From Hypsibius dujardini (Eukaryota; Tardigrada; Eutardigrada; Parachela; Hypsibiidae), in contig LRSR01006370.1 in NCBI GenBank assembly GCA_001579985.1, positions 1 to 43,014 on the forward strand: a stretch of DNA of 43,014 bases. The letters are read 5' to 3'. Below are positions 1 to 11,030 of this stretch, piece by piece. The first letter of the stretch is position 1; each line of letters begins with the position of its first letter. The notes beneath the pieces are model-generated. The model searched no databases, had not been told where the DNA came from, and worked only from the letters and a program-made list of their open reading frames with translations. The translations under genes were made by a program, and so were the position numbers.

Positions 1-690
1 GCACTACAACGAGGCAACGAGAGAGCGGCGCAAGCAAGGAGAGATGAGAGTTAATAGCTTTTTTGCCGCCTGATTACATTGAGTATTCCGCGTTGTTTTT
101 CGAGTGTCGACACTTGATCATGCGCGCATACCCGCAGACCGCCGGCCATAATTCATAAAATTACAGTGCGATCCTACACCGGACTGCCTGTAAGTACCCT
201 GTACCACACCACCAACGGCTACCGAAGTGGCAGGCCTTACCGCGATTTTACCCGCGGATGTCTGTGTACATCTTGCGGATATGGTGTAATAACCCTCCTA
301 GAAACACACCATAAAAAAATCGACATAGAGAAACAGAGAGAGAAGAGAGCGAAAGAGAGAGATGTGCAAGCCTTCAATCATCCTGCGTGTCAATCAAGAT
401 GCAACCTGGCCTCCGGCGCAACAAGCGCAATTTTTCCATCCTTGTCCCCTCCTCTCGACAATTTTTCAATAAATTTACGGCCGGCGCAATCGCGTTCGCT
501 CTCTTCTGTTCTCTGATTAAATTGCTGGGTTTTTGTTGCGGTCCTGAAAAACTGCAAGCGAATATTAAAGACTTGGACCTTCGTTTCACGGTTCGGAAAG
601 TTCTGATCGATTGGTTCGGACGATTAAAGTTTAGTTGCTGGCTAGTTCTGTTACTTGAATGATTAGTTGATTAGTAGTTTAATTTGCTTG
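1..690. other. Left-edge stretch, no supported gene
   Basis: AG-rich near 320-365 and otherwise unremarkable. Short open frames exist, one with a hydrophobic patch near 480-540, but none has splice partners, homology or codon bias that I can recognise. It could be the 5' part of a gene that lies outside the window. Confidence 0.4.
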
Positions 691-694
691 AGTG

Positions 695-905
695 CTGATT
701 CTGTCTGTCTGTCTGTCTGTTCGTTTGCCTGTCTGTCTATCTGTCTGTTAGTCAGTCTGTATGTCTGTTTGTCTGTCTGACTGAATCTATTTGTTCGTCT
801 GTGTCTGCCTGCCTTCCTAACTGCCTGTCTGCCTGTCTGTCTGCCTGTCTGCCTGTCTGCCTGCCTGTCTGTCTGTCTGTCTGTCCATGTATCTGCTAGC
901 ATGTC
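695..905. repeat. (CTGT)n/(CTGC)n degenerate microsatellite
   Basis: About 210 bases of CTGT with CTGC, TTGT and CTAT variants. Its reading frames give Asp-Arg-Gln or Cys-Leu-Ser-Val runs, which are repeat artefacts. The same motif recurs at about 17.27, 18.3, 22.9, 23.96, 25.69, 35.26, 37.78 and 42.87 kb. Confidence 0.9.
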
Positions 906-929
906 TGCCTGCCAGGTATCAACATCGAT

Positions 930-1821
930 CACCTTCGTAATGTGGTACCTTGCTCAGTGATTCCCTACGAGTCTGCTAAGCTGACGGATAAGCGAGAAAT
1001 ATGCAGAAACCGAACACCCACAAATACATATAAGCTTCAGGCCCTGTGATTTGTGACTATGAATGCGATAAGTTTGAATTGACGTGATCATAAAGCCGCC
1101 CATCCAACAAGAGATCCATCGTGCTTCAAGAGGATAATAAAAAAGGCCTCTCGTAAAAATGTATTAGTAGGTGTTTCCATGGTTCAGCCCAAGTAGAGCG
1201 CGGAAAATAAGCAGCAGTCAACAGTCGTAATAATCAGACATCTCTGTGCATTATTACAGTCAGCAGAACAAATAAACGCTCCGGCTTCTCATCCCCGTGA
1301 GCAGGGAAAGGCAGATACACACCACAACACCACCTGTTCACTGGGTCAACTTTAAACCACCTGTGTGATATGCATGAGCCATGTGGAAATCATCCCGGGG
1401 GGCTGACAATGGGTTGACACTTGTTAGATCAACCGACTACAGCGCCACCCGTGGACAACAATTGCAATCAAATCAAATCAATCAATCAAGCGTGAAAATC
1501 GTGTTCTTCAAATTTCTATTATGTACTGTACCAGTATTTCAGAAACATTTTTAAATTAAACATCACTTCAATTAAACTTTCAAAATTTCGGCATTTTCTT
1601 TCATTACAATTTGAATTATTTTTCGAAATGCTTTACAATTATTGCTTTTACTTTGAGAAAAAAGAGTTTATTGACCACATATTTTACTTAAATTTAAACA
1701 ATTATAAATGACACTAGTGGAACATGTAAAATATTTGATCAAACCACGCCAATTGAGCAATATCAATAATAGAATGTTTCGTTTTAGCAATCAAGAATAA
1801 GTTGTCAACTCATACACGGAT
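930..1821. other. Gene-free spacer, AT-rich part
   Basis: No coding or RNA gene seen. 1500-1790 is strongly AT-rich. A run of CAATCAAATCAAATCAATCA occurs near 1465-1490, one of many TGAT/ATCA-type short repeats in the window. Confidence 0.4.
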
Positions 1822-1934
1822 GGCAAACACCTTGCGCTAACCGAGTTAAGCCATTACACTCGTTCGACGGAATGGGTAGTGTTACGCTGCTCCGAGTTAA
1901 AGTGCTTAATTCGGTCAACGCAAGGTTTATCATT
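1822..1934. mobile_element. MITE-like inverted repeat (CCGAGTTAAGC family)
   Basis: Left arm around 1827-1862 and right arm around 1890-1930 are imperfect inverted copies. Both share CTTGCG..ACCGA.TTAAGC and ACTCG. The same CCCGAGTTAAGCCATT core is seen in the hairpin element at 40901-41026, so this is probably a second, more diverged member of one non-autonomous DNA transposon family. No coding sequence inside. Confidence 0.55.
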
Positions 1935-4222
1935 CGGTAAAGCAAACAAATAATCATACAATCAATCGATCCAACACACCCCTACGTTCTCCTTCTCATC
2001 ACTGCGCCATGAAATTGTGACAAATAAAACGAATTTGACGTCCACTTGTAATTACCATCGGCCTAAACAAGTAATCAAACAAAAATCTAATCCATAAACA
2101 ATGAACACTTTATTATATAGTAATTATTTTTAAATTAATGGTCGTCAAACATACTAAAGAGAACGCAAACAAAGAAATTCCCAGTGGCCCACAACTTCTG
2201 ATTTGCCAGGCCACAATCAAGCTCTACCCCCATAAAATCGCAGAGCGAAAAAATCATGATAATTAAACAATTGTCCCACCTCAAGTCTCAGTCAGCAATC
2301 ATCCATGGAAAAATAATCCATTTCGAAGTCCAGCGACAAGCCACTGTCCAGTTATCCTCAATAATCTGCAATTGATTGGTTGATTCGCTGAATCAACACT
2401 TCCACTGAGCAATACTTCAATTTTAAAAGCCAGCAGAGGTGACAAACAATTTTGGTAACGCAATGCGTTAAAACTCACCTTCCGGCGATGCAATTATCAG
2501 CAATAACCGTGACAAAAAACGTCTGTTTACATTACAAAGTCGACTGTCGAACGCGCTGTTGGCAATACAGCCAGCCGATTGTTGCTTGGTTGATTGATTG
2601 CTTGCTTTTAATCGCTGAGTTTTCCATCAGTCTCATGCGTAACGCCTCAAATGGATTATGTTTCCCTTTCAATGCTCAAAATTATATTGAAAAACTGCAA
2701 AAATATTGCATTATCTAATGCTATTCTGTAACAAATGCAAATCTGCAACAAGATTACAAATTCTTACCTTGGTCCAGTTTTGATCGGGTTTCTCCGCTTG
2801 ATTGATTGATTCGTCGAGGAGTCCTTGAAAAATTCCCACCACCCCGGTGGAAAGGGAGTTTTCACAGGTTGAACCGCAACCGATTAGTTGCTGCCAGGTC
2901 GAATTCGATGGGAAACCGAAAAATATCCGGTCATACAATAATAATGCAATATACAAGAAAAAGATGAGAAGCACCGCCGAAGAATCGATTATTTTGGTGG
3001 TGGAATCATGGAATGGCAAAAGAGCCGAGCGCGCAAGAGAGATGATAAAAGAAGAACACGATTTTTGACAGGCCAGGTACACTGCTAAATCAACAAGTGC
3101 AGAAACCGATAAATTACACACGCTGAGCTCATCCGTCCGTTCCGTTCGACATCTTACATCTTATACATGTATTACGCGTACACATCTCAGATCTCTCGAA
3201 AGCTCAAGGTACGAACACTACCTTCTTACGATCATCCAACGGAATCGGAGGACAATTATTGCTGTGCGGCAAAAAGTATGTAGCACAATGCTCTCCCCGC
3301 GCGCCACCACACAGAGAATGGTCAAAAATCTCAAATTGCACGTTCACAGACGTGCGTAGCACACTCTGTAATTTACACCTGTGTATTTTCTCACTGACCC
3401 GAGTTTGAGCCGTATTTCGGCTGCTCACATTTCACCCCGACTCCTTCGCTCTCCGTTAGAGATTTTGCATTCATTTCTGCAGCTGTGAGAAGGGAAAAGT
3501 TATGTCTTATATCACTCTGCAGCTACAAAAAGAAACGCTTTTTCAAGTCGCTGAGCTGTATCGTTAGGTGTGAAAATTAATTAATCAGCAGTTCACATTC
3601 ATAATGGCTAGCAAAGTTAAGAAAGTTTAGCCGGAAGGTGTGAGCGAACTGAGTGCGGTCAAAGTGGTCCACCTTACAGCCACTTTCCCGTGTTTGCCCC
3701 GTAAAACGGTGTGAGTGATGCATTTTCGATTGCCTTAGCCGACTTTTCCTCCCCTCCCTCCCTCCCCTCATCATGATATTTGTACCGGTAAAGGCGAAGG
3801 AGAGAGAGAGAGTGGACACCGGAATATGTTTGCCCGACTCACTCTCTGGTTCTCTTTTCTAAGGGCGTGAACAAAGAAGAGAGAAAGAGCGTGGCATTCT
3901 GCAAGTCCAAGCAAGGTGCACAGGCAGCAGAGGCGAGCGAAGTGACTCGTTCCCATCATCGACATGTGCAATGCAACGAGGGGGAAGGGAGTGGCGTAGG
4001 CTGAGTCTGCGCGGTAATTCTCAGGGCGGAAGAAGGTGTGTGTGTGTGATTCATGCGAAGATTTCGAATAACGCGCCGCGGTCGGCGACTTTGAACTGGT
4101 TTGCTCCATTTTATTATTTGTACATTTTGATAATTCTCACTGGGTCAACCCAAATTAATCTTAGATCTTTTGGGATGGCAAAATATAAATTTGGGCGACT
4201 AATTAGTTTTTTGTTTTTTGTT
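1935..4222. other. Spacer with possible 5' exons of a leftward gene
   Basis: On the minus strand two good donors are visible. One reads GGACCAAG|gtaaga at about 2768-2762, the other CGGAAG|gtgagt at about 2482-2477. A plausible acceptor, ccaacag, lies near 2560. They could be untranslated 5' exons of a gene whose coding part lies left of the window. I could not trace a coherent protein through them. 3720-3820 holds a C-rich tract and a GA repeat. Confidence 0.2.
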
Positions 4223-4672
4223 TGTAGTGCCACGATTACCGTATGCTCGCGATCTCAAGGGACAGCTAAGCCCCGCCTCCCTCAGTTGGCCCTGCACTCA
4301 ATTGAACGTTCAATCTGATTCACTGTTCTCTGATTGGCTGATTTCATACAGCTTACTTGTTGTACTTGATTGATTGATTCGTATCAGATTTCCTCCCCGT
4401 TGATTGTTTTATTGTACATCCGTGCTTTCCCGTATATTTGTCCCTACAGTGCTGATTTGGTGAACGGCTCTGAATAGATACAGCCCGGGTTGGTTAAAAT
4501 TTACGGGTAGGGCTGTAGAAAAGTGTCCGTTCAGATCGCGAGCATACGGTATAACGGTCGGTTTAGCCCCGCCTCCGTCACACGCGCCTGTCAGCAGTTG
4601 GCACAGACAACACACACAGGTCGAGTGTGCTGCCCGGGTGTAAAAACCGACAGTTATAATCGTGGCACTACA
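4223..4672. mobile_element. Outer MITE (TGTAGTGCCACGATTA ends), interrupted
   Basis: Begins TGTAGTGCCACGATTA and ends TAATCGTGGCACTACA, a perfect 16-bp terminal inverted repeat. The inverted repeat continues inward (TAACgGTCGGTTT against AAACCGACaGTTA), but on the left side it is split by a second element at 4237-4551. No open frame of note. Looks like a non-autonomous DNA transposon. Confidence 0.75.
4237..4551. mobile_element. Inner TA-flanked MITE nested in 4223-4672
   Basis: Ends TACCGTATGCTCGCGATCT and AGATCGCGAGCATACGGTA are inverted copies of 19 bp. They are bounded by TA, the target preference of Tc1/mariner-type elements. Removing it together with one TA leaves CGATTATAACgG, which matches the intact right end of the outer element. 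Its internal GCGATCTCAAGGGA resembles the TIR of the element at 5051-5329, so the two are relatives. Confidence 0.75.
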
Positions 4673-5050
4673 GTAACTAAAATTTGGTGACTAACCTGTA
4701 GAGGATTTTTAGTTTAACCTCTTTGATTTTACTATGATTTTTAGTTTAGTTTTGGTCAAATTATCTAATTAGTTTAGGTTTTCAAGTTTTTCCCCGTTCA
4801 ATCCTTTGTGACTAAAACTTTAAAATTTAGTTTTTTAGTTTAGTTATTCTTATTGTCATCCATGCACCGATCGTAATGCCACATGAACAGCAATATGCCC
4901 GTTTGTAGAATACAAATCGCATGCTAGTACATGTATCGATCGGGTTATTATGAGCGGACAACACAAAAAGTTATTTTTGCCCATAAAGAGTAATGAGGAA
5001 AAATGGGGCTTGTGGTCTTTCAAATAGCAATATCCCATACCAAAGTGCAA

Positions 5051-5329
5051 TACTGTACGCTCCCGATCTCAAGGGTCGATTATGCCCCACCCCCGCTGAT
5101 TCACATCAAGCTTCAGCGGATCCTTCAATTCCGTGCACTTGTCTGTGATTGGCCCGTTGGTTCTTGCCTGACAGGCTATGCTACCTTGCTTGAGTGAAAT
5201 GATGATTTCGGTTTCAAAATTTTCAAGTCAATAAAGTTTAAGTGAATCTGAATGAACAACCAAGCGAGCGACGGAACGTGTTTTCGGGCCAGACCTGAAA
5301 TCGACCCTTGAGATCGGGAGCGTACAGTA
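5051..5329. mobile_element. MITE with perfect 30-bp TIRs
   Basis: The first 30 bases (starting TACTGTACGCTCCCGATC) are exactly repeated inverted at 5300-5329. The outer two bases are TA on both sides, consistent with a Tc1/mariner-like TA target. The element is 279 bp, non-coding, and related by its CTCCCGATCTCAAGGG ends to the element at 4237-4551. Perfect TIRs suggest relatively recent movement. Confidence 0.8.
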
Positions 5330-5413
5330 GTAAACCATAGTAGTACTATCATAGTAAACAGACAAAGCCCAGCTTCTGAGCCTTCCACACATCGCTTCAC
5401 CTTTTTGGGGGAG

Positions 5414-6140
5414 TAATGCTACGTTCATAGTCCGTGTACTAGTCCGTGTTATTTGCCAGAAGAACACTTCAATTGTGACGTAGGTGTTCACTATCGATGC
5501 GCATATGACAGTTGTCGCATGACATTTTGCAAGAGGAATTATGAACACTGACCAAACATTTCGCAAAACATTGCCAGACGAGTGTTATTTTGGGGCGTGG
5601 TCTCGCAAGAATCCTCTGGCATGCCAGAGCTGGCCAGCCAATTATAAACCGTTAATGGTTTGGAAGTTTCCTTGAAATTCCTATTTCGAAGTTGTTCTCT
5701 AGTTTGATCTTGTTGATAGTATTTTTCAAATAATATATTATCCTGTTATATTAAGTTGTCCTAGTGCTGAAACTAGGACAAGCTGCTGGTACAGTACCAG
5801 CAGCTTGTTTTTTTTCCTCGGCAAATGTTTATTGAAAACCATGACTCAAAATTTTAAAAAGAAATTACTGTGAAAAATGGAATGGCTGCGGTTATTTCCT
5901 TGGGCGGGACTATGAATTGTCAAGCTACGTGATCGCTCTGACTGGCAACTATGAACATGTGTGTCAGACAGCTTTTCTCGCACTGACGTCACGTCCTCGC
6001 ATCTAGCGGTATTTAGCGCATTTAGCGAGCGGTATCGCAAAACTCCCAAAAATTCCGTCTGACAAAACTTTCGTCTGACAATGACTATGCACAAATGTCC
6101 TGGTATCTCGCATCTGACACGGACTATGAACGTAGCATAA
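5414..6140. mobile_element. PIF/Harbinger-like MITE with TAA target duplication
   Basis: TGCTACGTTCATAGTCCGTG at 5417 is repeated inverted ending at 6137. TAA lies directly outside both ends (5414-5416 and 6138-6140). Three-base TAA/TTA duplications are typical of the PIF/Harbinger superfamily. The interior of about 720 bp has no transposase that I can see, so it is non-autonomous. Confidence 0.65.
5778..5808. repeat. Perfect 15-bp hairpin followed by a T run
   Basis: Arms 5778-5792 and 5794-5808 (core AAGCTGCTGGTAC) are exact inverted copies around a single A. The right arm runs into eight or more T. A second small inverted repeat, GTCCTAGT..ACTAGGAC, lies directly before it. Both are inside the Harbinger-like element. 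Confidence 0.8.
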
Positions 6141-6662
6141 GCCTACGAAGATCCCTCTCTTGTTTACTACTGTACTAGCAAAAGCAATGAGATATTTCTC
6201 CCGGGTACTGCAGTGCAAGACAACTTGTGCCTTATGATTACAGCAATACCGGTAGATTTTTGTTTTTAAAACTATGCTTCAAACCGGCCACTTTCGTCCC
6301 GGACATGCGTGTTTGTGTCACCTTCACCATGACCTTGTTTGTGTTGCAGCCAACGTTTCCCAATCCGATTGTGTCTCAACGCCACCTATCGGAAACATTT
6401 CGTAGGAGACACACCTACGCAGTATAATACTCCACTTTTCAAAATCGCTCCTACTCCGCTCAGAATTGCACTAAACTCGGACCACCGCTCACCAAACTCA
6501 GGCCAGCAATTTTTACACGTCATTCACTCCAGCAAAAAGACTCATTTTTTTCCCTTACGTTCTTTTCGAACTTTTCCACCTCCACACTTGTCGTCGTACC
6601 CCGGAAATTAAAGCTTTCCTCCCCGTATCTCTTCCCATAACTCTTCCAAACCTCCTCGCATC
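6141..6662. promoter_or_regulatory. Upstream region and 5' UTR of TFG
   Basis: No gene seen between the transposon end and the TFG start codon. Pyrimidine-rich tracts (around 6545-6655) lie directly before the ATG. No clear TATA box. Confidence 0.3.
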
Positions 6663-9209
6663 ATGTTTCCCGCAGTGGGAGGCAATCCACAGCAGCAGTC
6701 CTACGCAGGCGGCGGAAGCACCGCCGTCACTGGCTCCTGGTCCGATCACCATCAGCAGGACTCGCAGCAGGAGCAACGTCGGCCGCACAACAACACCCTG
6801 GACAGCTCAACCACGGTGCACCGCGTCGCAGTGGGCAGTGCCGGCGGTAACGACAACCGGCTGGTCATCAAGATCCGCCTCGGAGATGACGTCCGGAGAA
6901 TTCCCCTCAACAACGAAGACTTAACTTATGTTCGTCGACCAAAGAAGATCCCTTGATTTTTGTCGGAAAGACTGGACCTTTAATGTTTTTGCGATTTCAG
7001 GACGAATTTATTATCATGATGCAGCGGATTTTCAAGGGAAAGTTGAGCAGCTCGGATGAGGTGATCGTCAAGTATAAGGATGAAGGTAAGTGCTTGTTGG
7101 ATTTTTTTCCCAATTAAAAAGGAGTTTGACGGTGTTGCTGGGAGGAGTTTTGAAGGATTTGGTTAATTTTGCAGATGGCGATCTGATTACCATTGTGGAT
7201 GATGCGGATTTGGTGTTTGCCATGCAGACCAACAACGTCTTGAAGGCAGAACTATTTGGTTCGTGGACGCTACTCATGTTTGCCATTACTGTCTTTGATT
7301 GATTAGTTGATTGAACACAGGCAGTTGTCGCTCACATTTGCTGATTGATTGCTTGAATGCATGGTATGCGCTGAATATTTGGATTTCGTTTCTTGAAACC
7401 AGCAGTGGCTGGTTCCATCAATCGGATTGCTTGATTGCTTGCCTGTTTGCCCGGTGGGCAGTTTGGTTTTTGATTTTGTCTTCTCCAAGATGGCTATCGG
7501 TTTGCCATGTTATTTGGCGTATCCTCTTCAATTTTGAACTTTTGTTTCAGTGAACGGTAAGTTCGGGCACAATGCCGCTAGCGCTCACGACGACTCCGCC
7601 ACCGCTGTGCTTCAAACTTCCCTGCATGCATTGTTTGAGAAGCTGGCCGGCCTCCCGGCTTCTGTTGAGCATTCCATCCACGCTGCTATTGAGAAAGTGT
7701 CGGGTGCTGCAGCGATTGGATCGCCGGATGCAGAGAAGAGTGTGAAGCATGGAAGCGGAAAGAAGGAGGAACAGGGGGATGCGCGCAACCAATTGAGCGC
7801 CCAACTCGCTGCGAAGGCTAAACTGGGAAGCAGTTCGCCGCATGATAATGGGTTTGATGAACAGCTCCAGCGAAGTGCCGGTACGTCAATTTAAAATCTC
7901 CTTGTTTATGAACTCTCAGATAGGCAAGCTTCCAGACGAGCTGGTGGAAAGACAGACAGGCGGGAGACTAAAAAACATTCATCGAGTGCCCTCCCTCTTA
8001 ATTAATTCGGGTCGCCACCGGGGGGAGGGGAGGGCAGCTTCAATTTTTTTCATAAGGAAACTACCCCCTCCCCGAAAAGTCTGTTACGCCTCTCCAGGCC
8101 GACAGACAGACAACAGTTAACCAGGAGTTGCTAGAGCGAAGAGACCTACAAGCTACAATGTAACTGAATTGCAAACCAACATACACGCTTACAGGGGACA
8201 GACAATTGCGAACAAGGAGTTACAATTGCAAAGACTGAACCTACATACGGACAGACGAGCTAAATGACAGAAAGACCAGGCAGACATTCACACTTACACG
8301 CAGACTTCCAAAGGCAAATGAGAAGTCCCATAAGTGCGTCATAGACTAAACAGATACAGAGTCTGATTGACAGACAGCACAGAAGACTCAATGTTTATTG
8401 ACAACCAGGCAAAGGCAATTAGTTTAATGTGTGACTTTGATTTAGGTGGACAACGGCCTCCCGGCCAGCACGATAGCCTGAACGGCAGCTCTGGATTGGC
8501 CGCTTTTCCGCATGATCATCAAGCCGCCGAAGACGCCGCTAATCATCAACGCCAACAGCAACAACTTCAACAGCAACAACTTCAACAGCAGCAACTTCAG
8601 CAGCAGCAACAACTTCAGCAGCAACAGCCTCCCCCTGGTCACCAGCATCAGCTCAACCCACCACCGCCACAACAGCAGCAACAGCACCCGGGACAACCGC
8701 CGCAGCTGCAGCAACACCAAGGCCCACCACCGCAGCAGCCTCAGCAGCACCAACAACCGCCGCCCTTCGCACCGGCTTTCCAGCAGCAGCAGCAGCAGCA
8801 TCCCCCGCAACCAGGCAATCTCCCCAATCACCCGCAGCAAATTGGTATCGGCAGCAATATGAAAGCTCAGTACTCGTTTCCACCGCCGGCCAGCGGTCCG
8901 CCTCAGCAGCAGCAGGCGCTACCGGGCCAGGGTCCGCCGCACGCTTCTCCGCCGGTCGGACTTCATCAGCAACAGCATCAGCCACCGCGTGCTCCGACAC
9001 CGCAGCAGGGGGGGCTGCCACCGGTCGGACCGCCGCCGATGATGAGTGGCGGATATGGCCAACAACCAGGAGGGTTTCCTCGACCGCCTCCGCCGCAGCA
9101 GGGATACCAACTGCAGCAGGGAGGGTTCGTCCCGCCCGGCCAACTCCCTCCGCAGGGTTATAGCCAGCAGGGCATTTACAGCCAGCAAGGATTCCAGCCC
9201 CCGAAGTAG
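6663..9209 (+). CDS. TFG: TFG, PB1-domain ER exit-site scaffold
   Basis: Five exons: 6663-6929, 7001-7085, 7175-7258, 7551-7880, 8446-9209, giving 509 residues. In animals TFG forms oligomers at the ER-ERGIC interface and organises COPII carriers. Residues about 66-148 form the PB1 domain. LVIKIRLGDDVRRIP, the MMQRIFKGKL segment and the acidic KYKDEDGDLI loop all match the family. Residues 256-509 are Gln/Pro-rich with polyQ runs, GYGQQPGG and YSQQG patches, the low-complexity tail typical of TFG. The linker encoded by exon 4 is not conserved. Introns 1 and 3 use an unusual GTTCG donor, fixed by the reading frame. Intron 4 is full of degenerate GACA repeats. The start is the first ATG in frame with PB1. 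An AATAAA lies at 9496. Confidence 0.93.
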
Positions 9210-9495
9210 GGAGTTGGAGCTCTGTCTCTGCGTCTTGATGGGGAATAGTTTTTTACTGGGTCTGCTTTATTAGCACTATTAATATTTTCATTTAGGCGTT
9301 TTTGGATTTTCAAGTCCATGTGAGCGCGGTTTGAGTGTAAGCTTGCTTCTCGAGTCTGTCACTTTACAATAGAGTCATAAAGGAGTTTTTACTCTGCAGT
9401 ACAAGCATCATTTATTGGCAGAATAGTGCGATCATTTACCGTACATCAGATCGAATGTATCGTGTTGATTAATGCTATATTAAGCGAAGTTCGTG

Positions 9496-9501
9496 AATAA
9501 A
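9496..9501 (+). terminator. Probable poly(A) signal of TFG
   Basis: AATAAA about 290 bases after the TFG stop codon, the first such hexamer downstream. Confidence 0.5.
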
Positions 9502-9962
9502 TTGTATCATAATTTGATTGCATATAACGTTTTGTGAGCTCGTAGAATGTGCCAACCAAAAGCGAACCCTGCCTGCACCCCGCCTTAAGAATTCTGAACA
9601 GCGGCTTACAGTACGGACACTAATGTCACTGCAGCTGCATCGCCGACAAGCCCCGGAACTGGGTCACCGTACTGTGCTCGTACGAGCTACGATGGACACC
9701 AAAATCACTGTACTGTGCTCGTACGAGCTACGATGGGCTCGATGGCTAGTATGCACTTTGTACTGCCCGTCACCTTTTCCTCATTTGATTGTGCTCTGAA
9801 TGCTGATTATGCACGACTGAAAGAAACAAAAAAGCACGTCGATGAGAAGTGTTGGCAGTTGGCATCCATTTTGCAGTGTGGGTAGGAAAAATGAAGTACC
9901 TCGAGGAGTATGTAGTTTTAAGTATCAAGTCTATGGGTAATCTAGTCACTGAGATTCAATAA
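9502..9962. other. Spacer before tRNA-Pro
   Basis: No gene seen apart from the direct repeat at 9664-9736. Two further copies of the GTACTG motif occur upstream of it. Confidence 0.35.
9664..9736. repeat. 32-bp direct repeat containing a palindrome
   Basis: Copies at 9664-9695 and 9705-9736 differ by one base. Each contains the perfect palindrome GCTCGTACGAGC. Spacing is 41 bp. Confidence 0.85.
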
Positions 9963-10034
9963 GGAGTAATAGTCTAGGGGTATGATATCCGCTTAGGGTG
10001 CGGGTGGTCCCGGGTTCAATTCCCGGTTACTCCC
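9963..10034 (+). tRNA. tRNA-Pro (anticodon AGG)
   Basis: A complete 72-nt cloverleaf. The acceptor is GGAGTAA/TTACTCC. The D arm carries AGGGGTAT. The anticodon loop TTAGGGT has AGG at 9995-9997. The T arm is CCGGG-TTCAATT-CCCGG and the discriminator is C. The D-loop, anticodon arm and T-loop match eukaryotic tRNA-Pro(AGG). It is followed by a T-rich run (ATTTTTGTCATTTTTT), as expected for Pol III termination. A and B boxes are intact, and there is no intron. Confidence 0.95.
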
Positions 10035-10583
10035 ATTTTTGTCATTTTTTACCAATACTTCTCAGGAAGAATGACAACTTCTTAGAACTAATGGCTACCG
10101 ACCACAGAGAGCCGCTTAAGTTTTAGAAGAATCCTATTTTAACCATGGCATTTTATGTATAACATTTTTAATGTGTGGATTGTGGAAGCTGGTACAACTT
10201 TTCCGTGGAAAAATAACCTCAGCAAGCGTTAGTATAGTTCATCCGACTGCGAAACAATTTCCTCCCGGTAATATTTTTTAATTAATAATTAATTCCGGTA
10301 ATTTTTTTTAATTTCAATAGTTTCCTCCAGTAAACTGTGCTGAAGTTTCTGTATTTACTTAATCCCGGCAAATTTGTTGAATTTAATTCATTCCTCCCAG
10401 TATCATTGTTATGAATGTAATTATTTACTCCCGGGAAATTTATCAAGCTCAATCATTTCCTGTGTAAGAACGCCGTGTGTGTTAAAATAGAAATAATTTA
10501 AAGGCACTTAATGGTGCTCCACGAAGTACTGCACAGTAAAATATTGTACGGAAATTACAGGACTTATAAACAGTATAACCTCG
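10035..10583. repeat. Spacer with degenerate TTTCCTCCCGGTAA tandem units
   Basis: From about 10257 to 10460 four to five loosely repeated units of about 60 bp carry TTCCTCCcGgTAA followed by T/A runs. No gene seen in the rest. Confidence 0.5.
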
Positions 10584-10729
10584 TACAGTCAAACTCCTGA
10601 GATTCGAACGACGTCACAGTGTCGTTTCTAATTTACTGTCTCAAACTCCGTAGCAACGGCCGGCTCCGAGCAAACGGTTCCATAGAAATAAATTCACATG
10701 ACCGTTCAAATCTCAGGACTTGGACTGTA
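10584..10729. mobile_element. TA-flanked MITE (TACAGTC ends)
   Basis: Left end TACAGTCaaactCCTGAGAT and its inverted counterpart ending GGACTGTA at 10729 match over about 28 bp with a few differences. TA is at both borders. Non-coding, 146 bp. A Tc1/mariner-like non-autonomous element. Confidence 0.6.
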
Positions 10730-10856
10730 CTCTACACTGTAGTACCAAAGTGAATCAGTTCCTTTCCGCTCACTTTGCTAGTACATAAATATTTCGTTCC
10801 CCACGGGATGTGTAACTGGTAACCGAAAAATAGCCATCGAAACGTTAGACAACCTT

Positions 10857-10862
10857 TTTATT
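10857..10862 (-). terminator. Probable poly(A) signal of MRPL50
   Basis: AATAAA on the minus strand, about 170 bases beyond the MRPL50 stop codon. Confidence 0.5.
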
Positions 10863-11030
10863 CGCTAGAAACGAAACCGAATGAATGGTCTTTTCACACG
10901 TCCGATGTGTTAGCAACTTCTGTTCCCTCCAGGACTAAAAACTGTTAACATATTCCCCCGTGCCTGGGTTGTCGCTAAAAATCGGCGGATATCTTACAAA
11001 ATTGTTTTTGCCCGTTTGAAAGAACGCAAA

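Noticed and set aside
387-662. Plus-strand frame with a hydrophobic segment
   Set aside because: No homologue recognised, no splice partners, and it overlaps an AG-rich non-coding stretch; judged chance.
663-932. Minus-strand frame rich in Asp-Arg-Gln-Thr
   Set aside because: Pure translation of the CTGT/GACA repeat.
2711-3121. Long minus-strand open frame with a hydrophobic stretch
   Set aside because: It runs through a good donor (GGACCAAG|gtaaga), and the residues do not resemble a known protein. Kept only as a possible 5' exon region.
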